This document shows positions 1 through 7,011 of a stretch of 54,421 nucleotides of DNA, in pieces. Every line of letters begins with the position of its first letter. Positions within the stretch are counted from its first letter, which is position 1. The notes beneath the pieces are model-generated. The model worked only from the letters and a program-made list of their open reading frames with translations. It made no database searches and was not told where the DNA came from. This DNA is from a virus. Made by a program: the position numbers and the translations under genes. The stretch covers positions 1 through 54,421 of IMG/VR virus record IMGVR_UViG_3300021061_000218; one strand, written 5' to 3'.

Positions 1-408
1 GTCCCGGTGGATGCGGTACTGGCGTCTGAGCCGAAAGAAGGAGTCGCAACCCAGGATCTTCCGGTCACAAGCATCGGGAGCGATACGGCAATCTTCGACA
101 TCGGCTCCAACAGCGTGAAGCAGTACAAGGATGTCATCGCCAAGGCGGGCATGATCGTCTGGAACGGGCCTATCGGTTTCTACGAAGTCGAGGCGTTCGC
201 CGGAGCGACAAAGGAGCTCGCCACTGCCGTCGCAGCAGCCACTAAAAAGGGAGCCGTGTCCATTATCGGCGGAGGCGATACCTTGGATTTCCACGTCCGC
301 TACGGCTATCCCTTGGACGCCTACTCGTTTGTGAGTACCGGTGGCGGCGCGATGCTGGAGTTCATCGCCGGCAAAACGCTCCCGGCACTTGTGCCGCTTC
401 GGGCCTGA
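1..408 (+). CDS. pgk: Phosphoglycerate kinase, C-terminal part (5' end outside window)
   Basis: C-terminal half of the glycolytic enzyme that transfers a phosphate from 1,3-bisphosphoglycerate to ADP in the cytoplasm. The frame is open from base 1 (VPVDAVLA...). It shows the family blocks IVWNGPIGF, the nucleotide-binding SIIGGGDT and the closing STGGGAMLEF. It ends with TGA at 406-408. The GGGD block continues TLDF rather than the usual SAAA, a modest divergence. This is a chromosomal housekeeping gene, so the left end of the window is bacterial rather than phage. The identification is secure. Confidence 0.97.
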   Translation, partial: VPVDAVLASEPKEGVATQDLPVTSIGSDTAIFDIGSNSVKQYKDVIAKAGMIVWNGPIGFYEVEAFAGATKELATAVAAATKKGAVSIIGGGDTLDFHVRYGYPLDAYSFVSTGGGAMLEFIAGKTLPALVPLRA

Positions 409-441
409 CGGGAGCCTAAATTCCTAGTATTATTCCAGCCG

Positions 442-2019
442 ATGATGACCGTCCAACTCCAGGTCCTCTTTCGGAAGGAAGAGGAGTCATGGTCGGCGTT
501 CGCACGGCGTGCCGTTGACGCGCATGGTGACGTGCTGCTCGTGCTCGGCGCATCGGAGGATTCACTGCAGCGGGAGGAACAGCGTCGTGCATTCCTAGAA
601 GAGATCGGCGCACATCGCACGCGAATCCGCCTGGCCACGCACGATGAAAGTCTCGCGGCGGCCGCCCGAAAGCATGGCGTGCGCGTTATCGAGAACACAC
701 GGGCTTTGCGGACGGCGCTCGCCGGACATGCGTCCATGAAGGAAGCTCTTCGGCTGTTCTCGCCGCAACTCTGGAGACAGGAATGGCGGTCGCGTCTGCA
801 GTCCATGGGCCTGCTTTCCCTTCCGAAACTGCGCATCTGGACGCTGATTCTGATGAGCGTCGGTCTCTTCCTGTTCGTGCTGTTCAAGCTGCTGCCGTCC
901 GCGGAAATCCGGATCTGGCCGCGAGGTGAAACCGCCAGCCAAACCACTAATATCTTCCTCGTCCAGTCCGGCGCGACGGTGCCGTCCCGCGCCCGCAGCT
1001 TGCCGCTGACACCCATCGACGTGACCGTACGCAAGTCGATCACGTTCGATCAAATCAGCAAACAATTCATCGGCACCAACGCGCAGGTCTCCATGACCGT
1101 CGTCAACAAGACGGACGAGGAAGTGTCACTGAAGGAGGGGACTCGCTTCGTGAACCAGGCAGGGATGGTGTTCAAGATCACGAAGAGGGCGACCGTGCCG
1201 CCGCAGGGGAAGATGGCCGTCCCTTCCAAAGCCGAGGATGAAGACATGTTCAACGAAATCATCGGAGAGCGCGGAAATGTTCCTGCCGGTTTGAAGTGGA
1301 CGATTCCGGCGCTCGATGCCGAGCTCCAGAAGGTTATCTACGGCGAGAACCGGGTGGCCGCCACGGGAGGTAGAACCGCCTATCGCACGGTATTGCAGCA
1401 GGGCGATCTCGACTTGGCTCGCAAGCGCCTGGAGCAGGAGCTGCTGGCGGAGGCGAGGAGTTTGGTGCAGGAAGAGCTCATCCAGATGAATCAGCGCGAT
1501 CCCACGCGGCAGCTCCGCCTGCTCTCCTACGACCAATTGGTGAAGCCGACCTACAGTGGTTTCGTGTTGCCGACGCATCAGTTGAATCAGCCCGTAAGTT
1601 CCATTTCCGCGCAGGGAACGCTGATCTACCGTGTCCTGGCGTACGACGCCCAATCCATACTGGACATCGTCGGCACCGATCTGATGGCGCACGTATCCGA
1701 CGGTAAGAAGATCATCGAGGACACGGTGAACGTCGATCACATTGAGCTGCGTGTGTTCGATTACGCCGATGATCTCTCCTGGATCAAGTCCACGGTAGAA
1801 CTGACGGCCACGGAACAGTACATCTTGGATCCGTTGACGCCGCCGGGAGCCAAATTCGCGAAGAAAATCCGCGACGCCGTGACAGGGGAGTCGAAGCAGG
1901 ACGCCCTGCGGATCGTGAAGAACCTGCCCGAAGTGGAGAAAGCCGAAATCAGCCTCTGGCCGCCCTGGGGAAACACGTTGCCCGACATTCCTTCGCATAT
2001 TTCCATCTCCATCGAGTGA
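442..2019 (+). CDS. Single-pass membrane protein of the CPR 'baseplate J-like' type
   Basis: A 525-residue protein with a cytoplasmic N-terminal region (1-130), one transmembrane segment at about 132-152 (WTLILMSVGLFLFVLF) and a large outer region rich in beta strands, including a GERGNVPAG stretch near residue 275. Proteins of this layout are common in CPR genomes and are often annotated as baseplate J-like or hypothetical; the function is unknown. Two ATGs lie in tandem at 442 and 445, and no Shine-Dalgarno sequence is visible. It starts 33 bases after pgk and overlaps the next gene by ATGA, so the two are probably co-transcribed. Confidence 0.8.
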   Translation: MMTVQLQVLFRKEEESWSAFARRAVDAHGDVLLVLGASEDSLQREEQRRAFLEEIGAHRTRIRLATHDESLAAAARKHGVRVIENTRALRTALAGHASMKEALRLFSPQLWRQEWRSRLQSMGLLSLPKLRIWTLILMSVGLFLFVLFKLLPSAEIRIWPRGETASQTTNIFLVQSGATVPSRARSLPLTPIDVTVRKSITFDQISKQFIGTNAQVSMTVVNKTDEEVSLKEGTRFVNQAGMVFKITKRATVPPQGKMAVPSKAEDEDMFNEIIGERGNVPAGLKWTIPALDAELQKVIYGENRVAATGGRTAYRTVLQQGDLDLARKRLEQELLAEARSLVQEELIQMNQRDPTRQLRLLSYDQLVKPTYSGFVLPTHQLNQPVSSISAQGTLIYRVLAYDAQSILDIVGTDLMAHVSDGKKIIEDTVNVDHIELRVFDYADDLSWIKSTVELTATEQYILDPLTPPGAKFAKKIRDAVTGESKQDALRIVKNLPEVEKAEISLWPPWGNTLPDIPSHISISIE

Positions 2020-2669
2020 TGCCGAGCATCGGTCGACTTTGGCGTTTCTTCTGGATGACAGTCCTGGGCTTGGTTGCACTCGCCGCGCTCACCTTCGGCG
2101 CAGTCCTCCTCTTCGTCGTGTCGCAGTTCGACGGTTCCGCCGATTTCCCTGCGGACTGCGGCGTGGTCTTCGGAGCCGCGGTCTGGCCCTCGGCCAAGGA
2201 CGCCAGCGGCGCGGTGGTCTTATCCCAGCCGGGGCCGGGGATTACCAGAAGGGTGCAGACGGCCGTGGATCTCTACAAGAACGGTCAATTGCGGCGCATT
2301 TTCGTCACCGGCGGCAGGGGAGACGGCATGCCGGAAAGTGAGGCGCAGGTGATGCGCCGTTTCGCGGTGCAACAAGGCGTGAAGCCGTCGGATGTGATGA
2401 TGGAGACGAATTCACACTCCACGGAGGAGAATATCGCCCTGACCCAAAACTTGACTTCCGACTGCTCCGATATCGTGGCGATCAGTGATCGCTATCATCT
2501 GGCTCGGATCTCCTACATTGCCTGGGTGGACGGTTGGCCTGTTGCCACGCATCCGGCCTCACGCGTGGCGACGAGACGCTTCGAAGTCTACAGCGTGGTG
2601 CGCGAGGCACTGGGAATCCTGCATTTCACGTTCGAGCGGATTACCGGCATCCGAATTCTCGAACCCTAA
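2016..2669 (+). CDS. YdcF/SanA-like DUF218 membrane protein
   Basis: A 217-residue protein with an N-terminal membrane anchor at about residues 5-28 and a DUF218 fold. Family signatures are VVFGAAVW, the R-x-x-x-A-x-x-L-Y helix (RRVQTAVDLY), FVTGGRGDG followed by ESEAQVM, the STEENI block and AISDRYHLAR. DUF218 proteins (SanA, ElyC, YdcF) are tied to envelope integrity and peptidoglycan or lipid-carrier metabolism. Its ATG overlaps the stop codon of the previous gene (ATGA), which suggests translational coupling. It is the last recognisable chromosomal gene before the phage junction. Confidence 0.9.
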   Translation: MMPSIGRLWRFFWMTVLGLVALAALTFGAVLLFVVSQFDGSADFPADCGVVFGAAVWPSAKDASGAVVLSQPGPGITRRVQTAVDLYKNGQLRRIFVTGGRGDGMPESEAQVMRRFAVQQGVKPSDVMMETNSHSTEENIALTQNLTSDCSDIVAISDRYHLARISYIAWVDGWPVATHPASRVATRRFEVYSVVREALGILHFTFERITGIRILEP

Positions 2670-3139
2670 GAGTGTCGATCGGATTCGACAGCCCCTTGGA
2701 AGAGTTTTCCACAGGACGGTGGATACCGAGCTCGTTTCGAAGGGCGTTTATGTTAAGTATTAGGAGCTGCTCCCCGACCGGATTTCAGTATTCTTACTGT
2801 ATAGGCCGTTTCTCTAAGGTATTTTGGCACTTCTTCTATAAATGCCCTATAACGCGAGATCGTCTCTCGGACGACTCCGACTAGCCTGCCCCACGGACTT
2901 TTATGGGGTTCGCTCTAACTTTTTCCTCAGAGCGGGGAAGTCGGGGATGGGAGATGAAGAGGTGGGAAACCGAATGCATCTCGGTAGAAAACTCTCGAGT
3001 GGTGATCCGATGAGTGTTGATCATATGAATGATTATTCGTGCGTACGAATGAGGAGATATGTACGAGAGGAAACGGCAAAAGCAGCTCGGCTGTAGAGAG
3101 ACCATCCTGTTGACTGAAATGCCCTTGCATTTGAAATAA
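2670..3139. other. Gene-free chromosomal flank left of the attachment site
   Basis: No convincing gene is seen in these 470 bases; all frames give only short, compositionally poor peptides. Two hairpins stand out: CCCCA/TGGGG around 2892-2912 and CGCTCT/AGAGCG around 2921-2936, directly next to each other. Close to the junction there is a TTGACT with an AT-rich stretch 17-19 bases later, and a perfect 10-bp palindrome, ATGTTAACAT, which forms part of the Xer-like left arm. A small chromosomal RNA or terminator is possible but cannot be shown. Confidence 0.5.
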
Positions 3140-3167
3140 TGTTAACATAAAATGCATTATGTAAACC
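3140..3167 (+). other. attL: dif-like Xer recombination site (attL)
   Basis: The sequence reads TGTTAACATAA - AATGCA - TTATGTAAACC: two 11-bp arms forming an imperfect inverted repeat around a 6-bp centre, the architecture of bacterial dif. The right arm closely matches the E. coli XerD half (TTATGTTAAAT) and the left arm ends in the typical CATAA. Identity with the right end of the element starts exactly at the first central base (3151), where Xer strand exchange occurs. The left arm should be chromosomal and the right arm phage-derived. Confidence 0.8.
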
Positions 3168-3277
3168 AAGCCCTAGACAGATCCCAACATTCCATAAGCC
3201 CGTCCCCCTCCTGCGACTCCCCCATCTTCCTAACCGTTGGGAGGGGCCGGCTACTTCATTCCACGTTGAGGCGTGGA
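3151..3277 (+). repeat. 127-bp direct repeat, left copy
   Basis: Identical to 54295-54421 over the full 127 bases up to the end of the window. The base just left of the repeat differs (A at 3150, T at 54294). The repeat covers the central region and right arm of the dif-like site and the start of the integrase leader. The exact length may reflect where an assembly stopped rather than a biological repeat length. Confidence 0.95.
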
Positions 3278-3318
3278 TACTGCGCACTTCAGGGTAACCC
3301 CGCAGGACGACCCCTCCC
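3239..3318 (+). ncRNA. Predicted three-way-junction RNA in the integrase leader
   Basis: An outer stem GGGAGGGG (3239-3246) / CCCCTCCC (3311-3318) encloses two hairpins: CCACG/CGTGG (3261-3276) and CTGCG/CGCAG (3280-3305), the latter with an inner GGG/CCC pair. It is preceded at 3226-3235 by CTTCCTAACC, the motif found at phage transcription starts, although no -10 box lies at the usual distance. It sits 90 bases upstream of the integrase start, so it may be a regulatory leader. I do not recognise a known riboswitch class. Confidence 0.5.
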
Positions 3319-3408
3319 ACCACAATATGTCTTCTCCAAAACATGTTGACTCCCCTGTCCACCCCGAGGATCATTCTGAGTTCTATGATTATACCATCAA
3401 ATCCTCTC

Positions 3409-4353
3409 ATGCAAGCTATCGAGAGATACCTGCAGTTCCTGAAGGCGGAGCAGAATAGATCCCCGCTCACGGTCCTGAGCTATGCCGATTCCCTCACGTT
3501 CGTCTGCAAGCACATTGGGGTCTCCTCCCCGCTGGAGATCAGCAAAGAGGTCGTGCGGAACTTCAAGGGGGAGCTGCATGAGTTTAAGAAGAGAACCGGT
3601 GGGCGGCTGTCTACTCGGACGAAGAACCACCACTTAACCGTCCTCCGTGCCTTCCTTCGCTACCTGATCCGGGAGGAGGGCGCCATTGTGTACTCGCCTG
3701 ACAATATCTCCTTGTTCCACGAGGAGGAGCGGCACGTGAAGTTCCTCTCGAAAGAGGAGATGCAGCGCCTCATCGAGGCCCCCAACAGGATGACAAGAGA
3801 GGGAATGCGGGACGCAGCCATGCTCAACCTCTTCTTCTCAACAGGACTCCGCCTCCAGGAGCTTCGCCTCCTCAATAGGGATGACGTGAACCTCGAGAGC
3901 TGTGAGATGAGCATTCGGGGCAAGAGAGGGAAGGTGCGGGTGGTCTTCCTCTCCCCATCCTGTGCGGAGGCGTTACGGGACTACCTTTCGGTGCGGATCG
4001 ACCAGCTCCCCGCCCTCTTCATTCGCAGGCTCGGGTCTGCTGCGTGGAATCCTGTTAAAGGGGAGGATTACCGCCTCTCCCGGCAGTGGATCAATCAGAT
4101 GGTGAAGAAGTACGCCCGTCAGGCGGGCATCACCTGCTCCCCCTCGCCCCATACGCTGCGCCACTCCTTTGCCACCGACCTTTTGAGTAACGGGGCGGAC
4201 CTGCGTAGCGTGCAGGAGATGCTGGGGCATGCGGATCTCTCGACAACCCAGATCTATACCCATGTGACGAACCCGCAGCTCAGAGAGACGCATAAGAAGT
4301 TCCATTACGACCCCCATCTCCCGAAGGTCACCCTGCCTTCTTCCGGGGCCTGA
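3409..4353 (+). CDS. int: Xer-like tyrosine recombinase (phage integrase)
   Basis: A 314-residue site-specific recombinase, about the size of XerC/XerD. The N-terminal SAM-like domain (1-95) has the Xer pattern IERYLQFLKAEQNRS. The catalytic domain shows Arg148 (TGLRLQEL), a lysine in GKRGKVR (about 172-175), His248/Arg251 (HTLRHSFA), His274 (LGHADL) and the nucleophile Tyr283 (TTQIYTHV). ATG 3409 was chosen because the Xer domain begins there and it follows a pyrimidine-rich leader; in-frame ATGs at 3343 and 3385 are alternatives. It lies 240 bases from a dif-like site, its probable substrate. Confidence 0.93.
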   Translation: MQAIERYLQFLKAEQNRSPLTVLSYADSLTFVCKHIGVSSPLEISKEVVRNFKGELHEFKKRTGGRLSTRTKNHHLTVLRAFLRYLIREEGAIVYSPDNISLFHEEERHVKFLSKEEMQRLIEAPNRMTREGMRDAAMLNLFFSTGLRLQELRLLNRDDVNLESCEMSIRGKRGKVRVVFLSPSCAEALRDYLSVRIDQLPALFIRRLGSAAWNPVKGEDYRLSRQWINQMVKKYARQAGITCSPSPHTLRHSFATDLLSNGADLRSVQEMLGHADLSTTQIYTHVTNPQLRETHKKFHYDPHLPKVTLPSSGA

Positions 4354-4825
4354 ACTGGCGCAGTTGCGTTGCTCGTACCGTATACACCTCCCTGCCGTAT
4401 AAAAAGAGCGGGGACTTCAGCTCATCGAACTCCCCTCTCGAAATCCACCCCAGTACCTCCGCCTCTTCCTGGCTGGGGTCTAGTCTCATGAGGATGTAGC
4501 GCTTGGGAGATTTCCGCTCCCACTCCCTCTTTTTTACGATGAGGAGAGGGTTTCTGTCCTTGCACATCCTCGTTTTGATCTCCAGCGTGCCGAAGTCTCC
4601 CCTATCCCCTCCTGCATAGATTTCCTCGTTGATGGGCATCCCCGTGATCTTCGAGAAGGCCATCTCCCCGAGGAGCCCGATCATGTGGGGGTACCAGCGG
4701 TGGGGATTGTCGTGGTAGCCCGAATCGTTGAAGCGGATGTGCTTGGGCTTGGCTTGGACTCTCTTCTTTGCCAGTTTCTCAGCATGCTTACGGTCTTTGA
4801 GTGTGAGAAGAACGGTGTGAGACAT
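4328..4825 (-). CDS. Putative PD-(D/E)XK nuclease-fold protein
   Basis: A 165-residue basic protein. A helix with GLLGEMAF is followed by GGDRGDFG and TLEIKTR, which fits the D-x(n)-E-x-K core of PD-(D/E)XK nucleases. It may be a small phage nuclease or nuclease-like DNA-binding protein; no close family is recognised. The ATG at 4825 is preferred over an upstream TTG at 4858. Its 3' end overlaps the convergent integrase by 26 bases, so transcription of one could interfere with the other. Confidence 0.55.
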   Translation of the reverse strand: MSHTVLLTLKDRKHAEKLAKKRVQAKPKHIRFNDSGYHDNPHRWYPHMIGLLGEMAFSKITGMPINEEIYAGGDRGDFGTLEIKTRMCKDRNPLLIVKKREWERKSPKRYILMRLDPSQEEAEVLGWISRGEFDELKSPLFLYGREVYTVRATQLRQFRPRKKAG

Positions 4826-4911
4826 CTCACAATCCGAAGGTAGCAGATTAGGCCACAAACTTCAATTTCCCTCTATGGACGCAGCGGGGAAAAAGATGTA
4901 TATACGAAATC

Positions 4912-5115
4912 ATGGATCGCAACTACGAAGACATGCTCGAAGCAGCTGAAATCATTCATGATCACCCGTTCGTTCCCGAGAAGCCTCGCATCGCTCAGGA
5001 GGCGGCCTTTGAGGCGGATGAGGCCTTCGCACGTAATGAGATCACTACCGAGCAGCTCATCCGTCTCTACGCCCTTCTGGGAGTCTCCCCTTCTGCCCCT
5101 TCCCAAGCGCACTGA
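4912..5115 (+). CDS. Small acidic hypothetical protein
   Basis: A 67-residue acidic, helical protein of unknown function. A TATATA at 4898-4903 lies about eight bases before the ATG with almost no leader, so a leaderless or near-leaderless transcript is possible. It is one of only two plus-strand genes between the integrase and the late minus-strand block. Its stop overlaps the next start (TGATG), and the next product is strongly basic, so the two could act as an acidic/basic pair. Confidence 0.55.
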   Translation: MDRNYEDMLEAAEIIHDHPFVPEKPRIAQEAAFEADEAFARNEITTEQLIRLYALLGVSPSAPSQAH

Positions 5116-5219
5116 TGAGTAACTACAAAACACCCCGCAAGTCGGCCAGACGACGTCTCGCCCCGACAAAGAGGGCGCTGACAGGCCGAAAGGTTGGTCG
5201 AGGGGCGAAGAGGCGCTGA
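5115..5219 (+). CDS. 34-residue Arg/Lys-rich basic peptide
   Basis: It starts at an ATG sharing one base with the preceding stop (TGATG) and ends with TGA at 5217-5219. It has 14 basic residues (9 Arg, 5 Lys) out of 34 and essentially no acidic ones, starting MSNYKTPRKSARRR. The composition is protamine-like and suggests nucleic-acid binding. The overlap with an acidic partner gene supports real translation. It has no recognisable family. Confidence 0.45.
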   Translation: MSNYKTPRKSARRRLAPTKRALTGRKVGRGAKRR

Positions 5220-5426
5220 TTATCTGTGCGCCCGGTCGTAGTCCTGAAAAAGGCCTACCAAAGTTTGGAGGCCTACATTCCAGGATTCCGCTGCTGTCTC
5301 AGTGAGTGCTCTGTTGAACACCCGCTGAGCGTCTTCTACTGCCGCCTCCCAATGTTCTTCGCATTGGCTTTTGGCTCTCGTGATCTTTGCGCTGTGCTCG
5401 AGAGCCGCTTCATTGAGGACGTCCAT
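5220..5426 (-). CDS. Small hypothetical protein at the end of the lysis cluster
   Basis: A 68-residue, largely helical protein with alternating charged residues and heptad-like spacing (about 5-50), probably a short coiled coil. It is the last minus-strand gene of the late block, one base beyond the holin-like gene. Position suggests a spanin- or lysis-accessory role, but there is no signal peptide or lipobox, so this is only contextual. Confidence 0.5.
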   Translation of the reverse strand: MDVLNEAALEHSAKITRAKSQCEEHWEAAVEDAQRVFNRALTETAAESWNVGLQTLVGLFQDYDRAHR

Positions 5427-5427
5427 A

Positions 5428-5628
5428 TCATAGCTTGGAACTGAACTTGGAAAGAGTCTTGAGGAGAGCTGCGATGACGACCGTGGCGACTTCTTCGTAT
5501 TGACCGAAGTCCACAGCGTCTACTTTCTGAAGGACCGCAACGAGGCCCGCAGAGACGCCGACAATGACAAGGGTCTTGAAGCCGGAGATGATCTTCGCTT
5601 TGTGGTTAAACCAGAACTGAGAAAACAT
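5428..5628 (-). CDS. Putative holin-like membrane protein
   Basis: A 66-residue protein with a clear hydrophobic segment at about 15-36 (GFKTLVIVGVSAGLVAVLQ) and a second weaker one at 46-62, and charged ends (NHKAK near the start, KFSSKL at the end). Size, topology and position directly after an M23 endolysin suit a phage holin. ATG 5628 follows a leader CCTAACACACAC typical of this phage; an in-frame start nine codons upstream would overlap the endolysin stop region. Confidence 0.55.
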   Translation of the reverse strand: MFSQFWFNHKAKIISGFKTLVIVGVSAGLVAVLQKVDAVDFGQYEEVATVVIAALLKTLSKFSSKL

Positions 5629-5635
5629 GTGTGTG

Positions 5636-6082
5636 TTAGGAATAATAATAAACAATGTAAGGCTCCACGTTCGTGAGCACCCATCGCCCCTTCTTCAGCA
5701 CCCAGTACTCCCAGTGGAGATGGACGTTTGTGGAGAAGCCTGTCGTGCCCATCACCCCCACGGGATCCCCCATGTGGACGAACTGCCCGCTCTTCACCCC
5801 TACCTTCTCAAGGTGGGCGTAGATGCTCTTTCGCTTCTCCCCTTCTACGGTGTAGGGCTGAGAGATGATGCTGATGTAGTTGCCCAGATCCTTATCCTTC
5901 CCCACCTTCACATACCCCTCGTGGGCAGCCTTGAGCACAATCCCCTTCTCTCCCGGAGCCTTGGGGGCGATATCGAGAGCGCCATGTATACCGCTCGCCG
6001 TATAGCTCACAGGGGTGTGAAACCGCTGCATGATCCGGAAGTCCTTTCCGTCCTTGCCGGCGAGAGGATTGATGACGCTCAT
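5636..6082 (-). CDS. M23-family peptidoglycan endopeptidase (endolysin)
   Basis: A 148-residue LytM/M23 metallopeptidase with the zinc ligands in order: His33 and Asp37 (GIHGALD), His90 (YAHLEKVG) and His121/His123 (NVHLHWEYW). It is essentially a bare catalytic domain without signal peptide or cell-wall-binding repeats, so a holin would be needed for export. It is flanked by small membrane proteins on both sides and its start overlaps the previous stop by one base. It would cut cross-link peptides in host peptidoglycan at lysis. Confidence 0.9.
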   Translation of the reverse strand: MSVINPLAGKDGKDFRIMQRFHTPVSYTASGIHGALDIAPKAPGEKGIVLKAAHEGYVKVGKDKDLGNYISIISQPYTVEGEKRKSIYAHLEKVGVKSGQFVHMGDPVGVMGTTGFSTNVHLHWEYWVLKKGRWVLTNVEPYIVYYYS

Positions 6083-6321
6083 TACTTGATGAGAACGAGA
6101 CTGAGGAGAGCCGTGATGATCCCCACGACCACCACTCCCCCCACCACTTTCATGGTGCTGATGTAAGGCTGGATCTTGTCTTCGAGGTTCTTCAATTCGC
6201 CCTTCGTGGCGAACTTCTCATCGAGGGTAACTTTTATCTCCTTCATCTCCCCGCTCAGGGCGTCGACACTTTGTTTGGTAAGGAGGATGAGCTCTCTGTC
6301 TGTGTATTCCGGATGGTCCAT
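6082..6321 (-). CDS. Coiled-coil membrane protein, possible holin partner
   Basis: A 79-residue protein with a charged coiled-coil-like N-terminal region (about 10-55) and one C-terminal transmembrane segment (MKVVGGVVVVGIITALLSLVLI). The layout resembles XhlA-type haemolysin/holin-associated proteins. ATG 6321 is chosen over an upstream TTG (6351) because it does not overlap the preceding gene. Its stop overlaps the endolysin start, consistent with a lysis cassette. Confidence 0.5.
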   Translation of the reverse strand: MDHPEYTDRELILLTKQSVDALSGEMKEIKVTLDEKFATKGELKNLEDKIQPYISTMKVVGGVVVVGIITALLSLVLIK

Positions 6322-6334
6322 GTCTATATTTGGG

Positions 6335-7009
6335 TTATGTGCCGACTCCAAGAAGTAAAAGGCGGCGAGGGGCAGCCGCAGCGACGGACGGGGCGATGGA
6401 TGCGATCATGAGGGCGTTTCTCGTCGAGCCCGTCCAGGTGATGTTGAGTGAGTGTGAGCCTGCCGGTGTCTTGGCTCCGTTGCTGTCGATGAAGGTGTTG
6501 TTCGTCTGGCCGGAGGCCGTTTCGTTGAAGACGATGGAGGTTCCTGCTCCTGCTGTGGGGTTGGAACCGTTGTTGGTGATGAGCCAACCTACCAGCCAGC
6601 AGTTATCATCAATGGTCGTCACCGACTCCGTCTGGGAGGTGCCCGTCGTGAGGGAGTTGGAGTTCTCGGCGTCCGGCTGTCCTGATTGCTTCGCTCCTGT
6701 GTAGGACGAGGAAACGGCGAGGATGGTTCCCGACGCCGGGCAGCTGATGGAGATGTCGTTCGCTCCCGTGCTCGGGTTAATGAGATAGTAGAGATATCCT
6801 CTCGGTGTCGACGTTCCCGCCTGCTCCGTGTTGATCCGAGTCATTGCGACACCGTTGTAGGTCACGGTAGAGACGTTGTCCCCTCCCGCCCCTGCGTACG
6901 TGGTGATGCCCACCAAGAGAATCCGATCCGATCCGGAGCACGTGTGAGAGAAGGTTAAGTTGAAACCAACGCTCGTCCCTGTGCTGTTGGCATCACGGGC
7001 AATGGCCAT
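6335..7009 (-). CDS. Beta-rich virion surface protein, hypothetical
   Basis: A 224-residue Ser/Thr/Gly-rich protein with alternating hydrophobic residues typical of a beta-sandwich. Pieces such as RILLVGITTYAG, VTYNGVAMTRI and LYYLINPSTG recall a family of putative surface or adhesion domains in phages and environmental bacteria. It ends in an odd basic-hydrophobic tail (RRLLLLGVGT). It sits two bases downstream of the giant tail-type protein, so a virion decoration or fibre-tip role is likely but unproven. Confidence 0.5.
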   Translation of the reverse strand: MAIARDANSTGTSVGFNLTFSHTCSGSDRILLVGITTYAGAGGDNVSTVTYNGVAMTRINTEQAGTSTPRGYLYYLINPSTGANDISISCPASGTILAVSSSYTGAKQSGQPDAENSNSLTTGTSQTESVTTIDDNCWLVGWLITNNGSNPTAGAGTSIVFNETASGQTNNTFIDSNGAKTPAGSHSLNITWTGSTRNALMIASIAPSVAAAAPRRLLLLGVGT

Positions 7010-7011
7010 TG

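Noticed and set aside
321-1065. Minus-strand frames opposite the 525-residue membrane protein
   Set aside because: Shadow frames of a gene with clear membrane topology and start/stop coupling to its neighbour.
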